The notes below the pieces were generated by a model. The model saw nothing but the letters and a program-made list of their open reading frames with translations, had not been told where the DNA came from and made no database searches. From Siphonodentalium dalli (lineage: Eukaryota; Mollusca; Scaphopoda; Gadilida; Siphonodentaliidae), in the NCBI GenBank assembly GCA_032622095.1, contig CP136069.1, forward strand, positions 100,966,278 through 101,030,277: DNA of 64,000 nucleotides. Direction: 5' to 3'. Positions 22,901-33,410 of this stretch are shown here, in pieces. A program made the position numbers and the translations under genes. The number at the start of each line of letters is the position of its first letter. Within the stretch, counting starts at the first letter, position 1.

Positions 22901-23693
22901 GACTATATATGCTTCCACAGACTATAATACCATATAACAAGGTACCGTACTCTATTATGAGTATTTAACACAGCATACTAGTACTACCATAGTAAACTTT
23001 CCAGGTACTACTGCAGTTCTCACCAGACTGCTGCCACAGTATTTTCCCCATATATAGTTTAGAATACCATTGTGAAATTACCACCTATACTATGTTCTAC
23101 CATGATAAAAGTAACGTCAATGTGGTCTCATGAAGTCATGTTAGTTACTGAGTTTTCACCAGAATTCTACCATGGTAATTTTCCACTTATTGTGGTCTAC
23201 CATGGTAAAAGTTACTTTAATAATGTGTTTGTAAAAAAGTAAATGTCCATGTATTGTGTAAAGGTAAAAGGTAAAATGTCTCCTTTTGTTTGTTTACCAT
23301 GCTAGGCTTATTACAGTTTCCCAGTTAATAATTGTTAATATTACTCTAATTTAATACAGAAAAAAAGAGTACACGAGTTCAAAACATAAACGAAACGAAC
23401 CGCGCATAAATTACTGTTCGAAATCGCCATACGCAATCACGAAAAAAGAAAAAAAATGATATTTCATGAATTATATAACTAGTTGGTCGGTTGATTATTT
23501 AATGTGTGTCATGTATACATTATATGATACTAATATGAACTGCTTTAAGCATGTTCGTTTTTAATTGTCCGTTTCGCTAATTCTCACTTATCGATCGACG
23601 ACCTCCACTCTTCACTTCCGTCAGTTCCAATGTTTTTGGCGGTATAGATTTTCATTTTGTTTTCGAAGCTAGTAACGAATCATTCTCCTCGTT

Positions 23694-24202
23694 ATGTCGA
23701 AGGACAAACTTAAACAGTATAAACGATACTTGGAGGACCCAAGTGAGAATATTCCAAAAAGCACAACTAGACGCTGGAGGTGTGACGCTGATCGTTTCGA
23801 TTCGACTGCAAGTGGAACTTCAACTTGTGAACACACAGTGAAACTGAAAGTGACAATGATGCCGGCCACAATTCTCAAAGTGAAAGTGTCTCAAATACAC
23901 TGTCAAATGACTCAGACTTTGCAACACCTAATGAAATGGAACAAGTTGAACATAATGATAATGAACAAGTTCAACTAAACATGCTAAATGATCAACAATA
24001 AACACAGGATTCAATGGTTCCGCGGCCGTCAGTTCCGCAGTCAGATATTGAATATGAGCTTCAAGTTGAAGAAGATATCGACTCAGAGGAAGTATGTTTG
24101 GAGATTGGTGATAATGTGACATTTCAAGACTACGGATTTGCTAACGATGGAAATGAATCAGTCCAAATCGAACTTGAACAACTTCAAGCCAGTGACGATG
24201 AG
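23694..24202 (+). pseudogene. Putative first exon(s) of a transposon-encoded protein
   Basis: Begins MSKDKLKQYKRYLEDPSENI, then KSTTRRWRCDADRF, a basic N-terminus. After about 45 residues the frame is lost, and an acidic serine- and asparagine-rich segment continues in another frame (SETESDNDAGHNSQSESVSN..) up to a TAA at about 23998. The same frame then resumes in MVPRPSVPQSDIEYELQ and runs on as a glutamate-rich tail to a strong donor GATGAG|GTACGT at 24202. So one frameshift and one nonsense change separate it from a single coding segment. It lies centrally between the arms of the TIR element. I do not recognise the family. Confidence 0.5.
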
Positions 24203-25031
24203 GTACGTGCGTCTTTATTTTAAAGTAATCAGGTCCGGCACACTTGCCGATTGGGATATATACATAGCCCGCTCAGGCCGAAAGGGATACGACTGCATGG
24301 TTGCACGATGGTAGGTCCGAAAATCGACCCCATTCCCAATCGTAAATAGGCATGTATTTTCCCAATTTACAAAAAAAAATTCTTTTCTTACATTTTTTGT
24401 TCATAAATAGTACAAGCAAGTACACTAAGATACATATAACATTGTTTGTTGGCCTACTATTAGTAATAGTTCTTGTTATGAGGTGTTTTTCACAATATGG
24501 TAGTACCGACATGTTACTTTCGACTCGTAAAAAATCCCAATTTCAAGCTTTGACGCTAATTTTCCCAATTGGAAATTCCTAAAAAAGGTAGAAAAATCTG
24601 TGATGTAAATGCAAACACCAAAATATCGAGTTAAGACAGGTTTTAACTGTTTATGTCTACATGTACCGGTACATGCATACATGTATGTGTGAATTAAGAC
24701 ATCTGACACAAGCTATGAAGCCGAGATAGCCGATAGATGGGCAATTCCATGATAACTGATGTTACGCCATAACTAGTTTTTCTCGAATCAACAGATATAG
24801 TTAGTTCATTTAAGGAAAATATTGCTTCTTTGTTCTGAAAATCTCTTATAGTTAGTTATACATGTATCATGTTAAAACTTCCATGAACTGCATCGTTATT
24901 ATTGATGGGACATGTAATTTCAGTACCGACATGACTTGAATGACCGTAAACTAGTATAAATTAACCTGTTTGCTAATTGCTACAGATTTGGACGTAATAA
25001 AAAAATAAATAAAAATAATGTTATTTTCCAG

Positions 25032-25195
25032 ATCGTGTCTTGGCAAAGCATCCGATGAGGACAAACGGAGAAGTTCGCAAATACATCGCGCAAAAAATTG
25101 CGAACTGCAGCAAACGCTTGAACGAAGAGGCGAAGAAGCAGCATCAGCGGAGGCCAGCGGAGAATAATCGACATGAACTAGAATTAGAATATTAA
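25032..25195 (+). pseudogene. Putative terminal exon of the same transposon protein
   Basis: After a TTATTTTCCAG acceptor, one frame reads RVLAKHPMRTNGEVRKYIAQ and then a lysine- and glutamine-rich, coiled-coil-like tail ending HELELEY and a TAA at 25193-25195. AAATAAAAT follows near 25322. Its entry phase (two bases) does not match the donor at 24202 (phase 0), so an intermediate exon is missing or this is not an exon. Confidence 0.35.
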
Positions 25196-25539
25196 ACAAA
25201 TATTTCTTAATTATACTAATTTATATCATTGATCAATTCCCCCAAAACTGACGTGCAATATTACATCACAGATGCTTAGTACCAGTACTAGATATTGTAG
25301 ATGTGTGTATATCGGTTCAATTAAATAAAATAATTGCTGTACGTACTACACCTTGGTATTTTCAAAGTGTCACCTGGTTCTTCTACGAGGGTAGATTCTA
25401 ATATTTATTTACCTATTAATTATCATGGTACTTTCAACTGACATACATGTACCCTAGTACTTATTCATTGGTAAATCGATACTGCGTCAAATTTCATTGG
25501 TGGATTTTTACCATTCTAGATTCACATATACATGTAAAT

Positions 25540-25995
25540 ACTGGGAATATACCTTGATATATTCAAAATTTTTACCAGGTACTCTAGAAAATACCACGGT
25601 TAAAGAACCTGGGTAAACTGTTGAAATACCTCAGTATTTTGCCACAGTGAATATAGCGTGGTATATTTTACTAAGGTGTTCTACCAAGGTCAAATACCTT
25701 GGTAGAACATCTTGGTAAAAGTTACCATGCTAAATTCACCGTGGTAAAAATACAGTAGTATTTCAACAGTTTACCGAGGTTCTTTTACCATGGTATTTTC
25801 ACCATGGTAAAGTTTTACCTTGATTTTTTCACCTTGGTAAAATTTACCGACGTGATCAATTGACCGGGGTAAAAAACCATGGTAAAATTTACCTTGGTAA
25901 AGCACTAAAATTCACCTTGGTAAAATTTACCGACGTGATCAATTGACCGTGGTACAAATACCATGGTAAAATTTACCTTGGTAAATACCTTGGTA
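25540..25995. repeat. CCATGG/GGTA palindromic repeat array, right arm
   Basis: Repeats of ACCATGGTAAAATTTACC, CACCTTGGTAAAATTTACCG and CGTGATCAATTGACC. Several units are perfect palindromes. Shares words with the left arm but not unit phasing. Confidence 0.8.
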
Positions 25996-26009
25996 CATTT
26001 TTATATGGG

Positions 26010-27364
26010 TTGCTCCTACTAAATCCGTCTGAAATACCATAATCGTCCAGTGCGTAATCACGAGGCTTCTCCGAATATGGTCACGAAAATTTAAGTCTAA
26101 AAGTGAGCATTATTTTACCCGTCAATAATTTGATATTCCCTAGTTGTTAAGCGGTCCTTGTTAACGCTGGATTTTCATTGCATTTTTTGAAACATGAAAG
26201 TTAGATTATAAGACATTATGATCACACGATTTCACTAACGATGTATTGATTTGTTAGGTAAAATATATTGAAAGGACAAAACATCCAGCCACTGGATCTG
26301 GGCGTAAAGTCTGCTATAGAAGATATATACACGGGGCTTTGACGTTAAGACAGCATTATAAAACAACCTATTTCACTCGCTGGTTTACGTCGAAGGAAAC
26401 TTAGACTTGGCAGTTGAACGATTTCGAATGGTTAATGAGGAGCAGTTGAGCCCCAAATTACTACCACCTTGACATCACAGAACACGAAAAACTAAATGCT
26501 GTTATAAGTGACAAGAACTAAATTAACTATTTTACAAGATTTAATCACGTATATTTGGAAAATATTATAAATTTAATATAATAATTTATCACACAATTAG
26601 TCCCTAAATCAGGTCTCATATTTTTAGTAATACACACGTCTATTACCGGTACGTGCAGTGACGTAAGAGCTTAGAACTTTAGTATTATGTTAATTATAAT
26701 ATAATTATGGTATTCAATTTGTGTTGGGTTATTTAGTGTTGACTGTGAGATAAACATTGATGATAAGGGTTGTGAAATGTTTTTTTTTTCAACTTGAACA
26801 GACACATTTAAAATGGAACTCTATGTTTTCTTGAAGTTATTTTTACTTCCTCTTTGGTTTTGATAAGTTACACAAACATGCATATGCTATTTGGGATCGA
26901 TCAAATTAAATATGCTGCATATATAGACAGCGTCAAATGAGTAAGTTGCAGCAAAAATCAAGCCCAAAAGGCTATCGGCGGCCATTTTTTTCATCGAAAA
27001 TAGTTCAAATTCGATAGCCTCAGTCTAGAGGTGATCAAGATCATGTATGTGCTATTTACGAATTTGCAATGAGCTGAGGGATATAGGCGTTGCAGATGGA
27101 TTGAAATATGAAATCCGAGAGACGGCTGCTACAGTCGATGGCAGTTCTGCTTATCTGCTACATATAATGTGTGGAATTCTTAGCTGTACGATGGCGACAT
27201 GTGGGTTCCGTCTGCAAGTAATGTCAATGCAGACACCGAAAAGTAATATTAATTTCGTGCTAACATTTACTCGGTAAACCGCAACACCCATGCACCATGT
27301 TGCCGGTCTGGGCTGATCCGGATCCTAGCTGCTCCGGGTGGTTTTCAGTCATGGCACATTCTAT
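26010..27364. other. Intronic stretch without recognised content
   Basis: No exon, transposon end or conserved motif was recognised. The 76-codon open frame at 27047-27277 has no recognisable domain. Confidence 0.4.
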
Positions 27365-28370
27365 TCTATTATATATTTTGGGAAATCTGTCTGTCTGTGT
27401 GTTCACGATTGACTCGAAACGGGTCATTTCAAGGTCAAACGACCGAGTATCACGGGATTTCGATGAAAATTAGTGTCTATGGATACTTTCGTATGGGGAG
27501 TGTCGTAAGCCTATTCGTTTGCCCGTGCGACGTGACCTTGACCTTGAAATCGGGTCAATTCAATGTCAAATCGCGAATTTTTATGGGATTTCGACGAAAT
27601 TTGATACATAGTGTTACTTTTGTCCACTGAGTGTTTTGGATGGGTCAAATCGTGACCCCGACCTGACCTTGACCTTCAAAATGATCAATTCGAGGTCAAA
27701 TCGGGTAAAACCGGATGGATTTCGACGGGTACTTTTGTCGGGTACTTTTGTCCGGGCAGTGTTTTGGACGGGTCAAATCGTGACCCCCCCACCTGACCTT
27801 GACCTTCAAAAATGGACAATTCAAGTCAAATCGCGCAATTCGCCGAAAAGCAGAGGGGAAACAGCCCGGACGAAGTCGACGTGACCTTGACATTGAAATC
27901 GGGTCATTTAATGTCAAATCGGGTAAAACGGGACGGATTTCGACGAAATTTGGTAACTAGAGGTACTTTTTTCCGCTGAGTCTTTTGGACGGGTTAAATC
28001 ATTACACCGCCGTGACCTTGACCTTAAAAAGGTAAATTCAAGGTCAAATCGGGTAAAACGGACGGATTTCGACGAAATTTGATACCTAGAGTTACTTTTG
28101 TCCGGGGGGTGATTTGGACGGGTCAAAGCGTGACCCCGACCAGACTTTGACCTTCAAAATGGTCAATTCAAGGTCAAATCGCGAATTTTGACGGGATTTC
28201 GACGAAATTTGATACTTAGGGTTACTTTGGTCCACGTAGTGTTTTGGATGGGTCAAATCGTGACCCCGACGTGACATTGACCTTCAAAATGGTCAATTCA
28301 AGGTCAAATCGCGCACTTCGCCAAAAAGCAGAGGGGAAACAGCCCGGACGAAGTCGGGTCCACCAGCTAG
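27365..28370 (+). mobile_element. Helitron (family 3) carrying TGACCTTGACCTT / TCAAGGTCA repeats
   Basis: Starts TCTATTATATATTTTGGG followed by a (CTGT)n run and ends with the hairpin CCCGGACGAAGTCGGG, spacer TCCACCAG and CTAG before T, the layout of a Helitron. The body is about seven tandem units of 110-130 bp containing TGACCTTGACCTTCAAAATG, TTCAAGGTCAAATCG and GATTTCGACGAAATTTG. A partial terminus (CAGCCCGGACGAAGTCGACG) lies at 27865-27882, so the element has grown past an older 3' end. No ORF of the Rep/helicase type. It sits in intron 1 of the activin-like gene. Confidence 0.85.
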
Positions 28371-28674
28371 TATGAATATATTTGGGCTGGTTTTGTGCAA
28401 TTCGGGGTTGGTTTAATACGATTCCATATGATAACAAAGAAAAGCAATATTAATTTTGGGCTACCACTATGATTTACTCATGTTAGTAAACCGCGACACT
28501 TATAGCAGCTTTTTAAATTGAAATAGGTCCTAAAGTTTGTATGCTGACGAATGGAATATTTAGCCTTAAATTAATGCTGATTTACGTCTACAAAATTTTA
28601 AACTCTCAGTGATAAACTATCTGAATCAGATAAAGTTATTTCAGCAGTCAAAATTCCGTTACTTATTCCTTATT

Positions 28675-29030
28675 CGAACAATTTGGGAAAATGTGGTAAA
28701 TGACATTGTAAGGTGTCTTTAGCAAGGTAAGACGATATTTTGGAGAAAACAAATTCCGGATCAAAAGTTTAAAAATGCCTCGAAAATAGGCAAAGTCCGA
28801 AATAACTTTACGTTCATAAATTACCACCTCGGCCAAACTTTTTGGGCCGAAACAAATTTGGGTCGAGTGCAAAATAGTGGGTCGAATTTCATTTTCGCTC
28901 TTCTCGGTCAGGAAACTTTAGGAAAATGTAGCAAATGGACCCATATTCATAATGGCCACCTGGGCCAAACATTTTGGGCCGAAAACATTTTGGGTTGAGT
29001 CCGAAAAAGTGAACTTTTGACCCGGATTGT
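28675..29030. repeat. GCCACCTGGGCCAAAC repeat, second copy
   Basis: Shares GGCCACCTGGGCCAAACATT, TTTTCGCTCTTCTCGGTCAGG and GAAAAAGTG with 6310-6670. It ends about 350 bp before the mature-domain exon. Confidence 0.6.
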
Positions 29031-29379
29031 TTTTACCCCACATTTCGTCCCAGACGCAACGTCATTTGCCACATTTTCCCAGTTTTTTCGCATAAGGATT
29101 GAGGAATAAGTAACGTCTTTCACTCTGCTAGGAAACGTATTAAATCGCCTTTTAACTATCATGGCAAGCTTCAAACGCGTAGACCCACATTGTAAACAAA
29201 CGCGTAACCGTTGACCATCCAGATAAGAGCTGACGCTCCATCACAATAGCACATAGCAAGGGGGAACACTCTTATCTTGTAGGGGTAACTCCTACAACCA
29301 AGGAAACAGTAGTATAGCAATATATGCCTTTATGGTGTAAAACTAGAATACTTAATATCTTCATAATTTTGTTTCATAG

Positions 29380-29615
29380 AAAACACGAGGATGAACCTCT
29401 CTGGAGTATAAAGAAGAACTATCTGCCAATTCTTGCAATTGGGATAGGTAAAACCAAATCCCGGAGGAAGAGATCAATTGAGAGTTTTGACTGTTTCGAC
29501 GGGATGAGACAATGTTGTCGGGAAGAATTCACCATAGATTTCCATGAGATGGGGTGGAATTGGATTGTCTACCCTACACGGATAGTTATCAACTACTGCA
29601 AAGGTAGTTGTGAAG
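29380..29615 (+). CDS. Activin/inhibin-beta-like ligand, furin site and first half of mature domain
   Basis: The exon starts after the acceptor TTTCATAG (29379) and ends at GAAG|GTGAGA (29615), an almost ideal donor. It enters in phase 2, as the propeptide exon requires, and leaves in phase 1. It encodes an RRKR cleavage site (29462-29473), then the mature start SIESFDCFDG, the MRQCCREEFTIDFHEMGWN block with its WIVYP turn, and INYCKGSCE. The CC pair followed by the FxxDFxxxGWxxWI pattern and the YCxGxC motif define a TGF-beta cystine-knot ligand. An extra cysteine before CC makes this the nine-cysteine activin/TGF-beta type rather than the seven-cysteine BMP type. The product is a secreted dimeric signal acting through type I/II serine kinase receptors (family knowledge). 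Confidence 0.88.
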
Positions 29616-29828
29616 GTGAGAACTAGAACCAATTGTTGATTCAATTCAAGATGCCCCAATAGATTTGACACCAAATTAGTGAAAGTTACTGAGCCAATTG
29701 TCCGGCTCCGTTAAAATGTATTTGCAATCCGTGCCATTTCTATCGCTGAGGCACCATAAAGAACTTCCAGGAACAGCCCAAAACATTATGAAGAGAATAA
29801 GTATAATATATGTGATAGGTTAGGATTG

Positions 29829-30000
29829 GATGGGATATGATAGGATAGGATATGATATGATAGGGATAGATATATAGTATAGGATAATTTATTTGCAATA
29901 CACACATGAATAATACAATGGTTGTAATACATACCACGGTGATGTTGTATATTGATGGGGGTAACATAGCCCTGCCGGGTTGTCTTCCTGCTCCCCCTAA
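29829..30000 (-). mobile_element. Non-LTR/SINE 3' end with GGATA-type tail, copy 1
   Basis: On the minus strand the segment GGGGAGCAGGAAGACAACCC..TTGCAAATAAATTATCCTAT ends in a (TATCC)n-like tail. A related end lies at 30945-31080. The two flank the 0.8-kb TIR element in intron 2. Confidence 0.5.
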
Positions 30001-30126
30001 AACAAGTATCACTACACTGATCACTATATAAATAATTGATTGATTATGACTTACAAAAAATTTGAAATCCTGAATGGTCCATCTTCGAAATGCTCTAAAC
30101 GTGTAACCGCGCGATCTATACCTTAA

Positions 30127-30919
30127 AGCCCCGGTTCCATATCCCCGATTTCCCACCCGAATGTTCCCGAATGACTCCCGAATCATAATTTTGCAAACAT
30201 CGTGGAGTAAGTTCGGGACGAGTCGGGACAGTGAATTTTTACCCCCGAACATGATCGGGGATATCGGGGTCGATTCGGGACAATTCTGGACTCGCTCCCG
30301 ACAGTTTTGAAATGTTCAAAACTATCGGGAACCAAGCCGAATCGCTCCCGATTTGTAAATCATCGGGAGAAATTCGGGAGCAATTCGGCACCTATTCGGG
30401 AGTAGTCGGCAGTATTCGGCAATATTCGGGTGGATATTCTGGAGTAGTCGGCAGTAATCGGTAGGTTATTCCCGAATTCGCCATGTGTGGCTGCTTTTAT
30501 ACTGAGATCCGGTGTATCTGCAAAATTCGGCATCGATTCGGGACGCTCGGCAGCAATTGAATACCAATTCGGTATCTATTCGGCATCAATTCGGTACAAG
30601 TTCGGCATTGATTCGGGGTGTTCGGCAACAATTCGGTGTAAGTCGGTAGTAATCTGGGCAATTTGGCAGCTACTCGCACGAAATTTCGGTATCAGTTCGG
30701 GATAATTCTTGATCATTCGGGAAGATATTCGGAAGCATTCTGGAATACTTTGCAATGTTCGTGACGATTAAATTTTGTCATAATTCGGCATCAGTTCGGT
30801 GGCTTTTTGGAATAAAACTCGTCCAGAATTCTCTCGAATGCTGCCGATTTGGTCTGGTCCCGAATGTGTGCCGACTATACTAATTCGGGACAGAAAATCG
30901 GGAATATGGAACCGGGGCT
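30127..30919. mobile_element. TIR element composed of ATTCGGGA-type repeats
   Basis: The ends AGCCCCGGTTCCATATCCCC and GGGAATATGGAACCGGGGCT are inverted repeats of about 25 bp, flanked by TTAA (30123-30126) and TAA (30920-30922). Between them the sequence is almost wholly a degenerate array of 8-20 bp units around ATTCGGGA, ATTCGGCA and TCGGCAG, written as the reverse complement (CCCGAAT) near the left end. Non-coding. Located in intron 2 of the activin-like gene. Confidence 0.75.
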
Positions 30920-30944
30920 TAACCAAGCCGTTCACTCAATTACA

Positions 30945-31080
30945 TAGGATAATAGGATAATATTTTATTTCACAATACATTATACATTATAATATAAGTA
31001 CAAGTCAATAAGTATACGTATTATGTGGAGTGCCGTGGCCAATGATGGCCGTCTACCCGGCACCCCTGACTGACAGAATA
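30945..31080 (-). mobile_element. Non-LTR/SINE 3' end with GGATA-type tail, copy 2
   Basis: Reads TAGGATAATAGGATAATATT then TTATTTCACAATACATTATAC and GGCCGTCTACCCGGCACCCC. Same order of words as 29829-30000 but diverged. Confidence 0.5.
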
Positions 31081-31267
31081 CAATTAATAATGGCTACATA
31101 AAGAATTTAAATATTTCACTATAATTTTCAGATTAGATTAATATTTAAATTGAATTTAGATATAGATATGGATTCCAGCGAATAAACAGATATGTGTTAG
31201 TTGTGTGGATAGAAATGGATATGAATGAATATGCAACGGTCAATTTTCTCATTAACTAGTTATGGAG

Positions 31268-31365
31268 TACGTTTTGGCTGTATTTACTAAGGGGAATTTA
31301 TAAAGCTTTGCTCACACACTATGTTTATAGCTGTTACAGTTGAATTCCCTTAGTATATACAGCCA
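31268..31365. repeat. Short inverted repeat (possible MITE)
   Basis: GGCTGTATTTACTAAGGGGAA is mirrored by TTCCCTTAGTATATACAGCC about 60 bp away. No target duplication was identified. Confidence 0.45.
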
Positions 31366-32489
31366 TGCGTTGGACGAGATTTTACATCCGATTGTCATGT
31401 AAATATATATCCACAATGGCCTATATATTTTCAGATGTCCCAAATACGAATCTAGAATCTGTCAAACTCTGTTAATTAAACCGGTAACAAATGCCATGAA
31501 ATTTATTGCTACTCATACCACAAAAGCACTTATAACTCAGAAAGTGTTGACATCATCCATCATCGTAGAAGTTAGGTCGACACATTATCGTTGTTGCTGA
31601 ACTTGTAGAACCAGACTGTCGGTTATGAAGAATAAAATGTTTGGTTTATGTAATTTATAACTCGGTGATGAATTCCATGTACTTTTAAAATCGCCTGCTC
31701 TGCAGACACTACGAGTCTACGATAGAGAGATATATAAACCCCCTACTTCTACCGAAAACCGAATATTATTAAACTGAATGAACTATTCAATTCGGGAAAG
31801 GTGAAGAGAACACAAAATCTTTCACTGTTCATTAAAAGGATTATGTCATTCTTTAGACTCTCCTGACGTTCTATAACCGCACATGTTAGGACACCACCAT
31901 GGGTTGTTGAATTAAATAACTGTTGAATAAAATAATTTCACTATACATTGTGTATTATCTTGCGCAGAATAATCACGCACAAAAATCCTCATGTATCGTA
32001 CACTATATTATATTGTAATTATTCAAGTACTCTGTAATTTCCAACATGATGAATTAAGAGTAATTAAATTGAATTGAATTGGTTCCCGACGAAAATAAAT
32101 TGTGTCTGGTTGCATAATATTAGAATTTAAATAATCAGCGTCAGCGTAGCTGCATTCATGTTATCCAAATCATATTTTGCAGCTGCTGGCACCACGCAAT
32201 AACATCGTCCATCGCCCGTCCTATCATACTATAATATGTTACTTGGACGTATATATCCAGATCCAGCGGCAGAGGAGTTTTATCCACCAATACTCTTATA
32301 AGACTCTGGAAATTATTATTCATTTCAACTTTATTCCAGGGCGAGACACTTTAGCGTCTTTGTGCCGGTCACTTGTCGGGAAGTTAGGAAATGTAGAATG
32401 TCGATCTGCCCGACATTTTAGTTGTATTGTCCGTTTTCTTGTAATCATTAGGTGGACATTCTTTATCGCTGCCACCACACCATTATTAA

Positions 32490-32765
32490 TAAAGCAATAC
32501 ACCAGATGGGTTTTCACACAATCAGACACGACCGAAACACCCTTTCCCCACGCCGCACCCGCCACCAGATGGGTTTAAATAGGGACCCATGCCATTTCAG
32601 AGGGGTTCAAATAGCCATATCTCGCACCCTTGAGGACGATTTACGCCAAACAAGTGTCAAACACCCTTTCCATACCTCACCCCATCCAAAATGATCGCCA
32701 CCCTGATGGGTTCAAATATGGGACCCATGCCATTTTCAGCCGCGTGACCGATTAGGACCCACTTG
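32490..32765. repeat. Degenerate tandem repeat, GGGACCCATGCCATTTCAG units
   Basis: Words ACCAGATGGGTTT, GGGACCCATGCCATTTCAG and ACACCCTTTCC recur two to three times with a period near 120 bp. The rest of 31370-33204 shows nothing I recognise. Confidence 0.5.
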
Positions 32766-33204
32766 GACGTCGGCCATTGTGGATCGGGTGAGATGTGTCG
32801 GGTTTGTGCTTATGGTGTCTTGTGGGCCATAATGCAACTCCTTTTGTTTGACCTCACCCTGGTCCGATTCAATAACTGTACTCTATGTTTACTTGGAAAG
32901 ACCCTTATTGACAGTATATGGCAGTCTATGGCATCATGATCCTTACTGACTGAGCCCCTTCATGTATATATGAAAAAGTTACAATAAACTGGGAACGTTT
33001 TACGAGACATACACATACTTTCAGTTGTTAATGCAATGAAATTTACTAACCATCTTTTTGACCACACTTCAACCGGTGCTATATTTTTCTGTTGGGCACG
33101 GGTTCATTCAACTGGGTCGCAAATCGGCAGAAAAATCGAAGTATCATCAGCAAAAAAATTCCATGCAGTAGTGTTGAATATATATCAACTGCCATTATTT
33201 TCAG

Positions 33205-33410
33205 ATGTCGTGCACTCCTACTATGATCACACACAGGCCGTACAGAGCTTCAGAACAGTCACTCTTAACCAGACTTTGTCCAACCTATTGGAACCGTGTT
33301 GTGTGCCGATGAGATACTCAGCTGTTCCTATAATCATCAGGAAAAATGTGACCAGCTTCGAACAAACAGAAATTCCTAACCTTCGTGTGGAAGAATGTGG
33401 ATGTGTTTAA
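33205..33410 (+). CDS. Activin/inhibin-beta-like ligand, C-terminal half of mature domain
   Basis: The terminal exon follows the acceptor CCATTATTTTCAG (ends 33204) and begins with the two bases needed to complete the codon left by 29615, giving D. It encodes the wrist-helix region (VVHSYYDHTQAVQSF...), the LLEPCCVPMRYSAVPIII block and the terminal VEECGCV followed by TAG/TAA-type stop at 33408-33410. CCVP and the CxC end are diagnostic of the family; VEECGC is the activin-type ending. The mature peptide is about 115 residues, as in activins, with sequons NQT and NVT. The helix region is diverged from vertebrate activins. A candidate AATAAA poly(A) signal lies at 33895-33900. Confidence 0.88.

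Larger units (their letters stand above)
22432..26009. mobile_element. 3.6-kb DNA element with CCCATATAAAAATGTACC inverted ends and GGTA-rich arms
   Basis: The left end CCCATATAAAAATGTACCAT and the right end TGGTACATTTTTATATGGG are inverted repeats. Inside each end is an array of palindromic words (CCATGGTAA, ACCTTGGTAA, TACCTCGGTAA): 22440-22900 on the left and about 25540-25995 on the right. The centre contains an open, acidic N-terminal coding segment with a splice donor and a further basic exon with a downstream poly(A) signal. It looks like an autonomous or formerly autonomous DNA transposon. Superfamily not recognised. Confidence 0.7.

Noticed and set aside
29740-30252. 170-codon minus-strand open frame
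   Set aside because: It crosses a non-LTR/SINE tail and the end of a TIR element; no domain.
30487-30705. Open frames within the ATTCGG array
   Set aside because: Short-unit repeat translation only.
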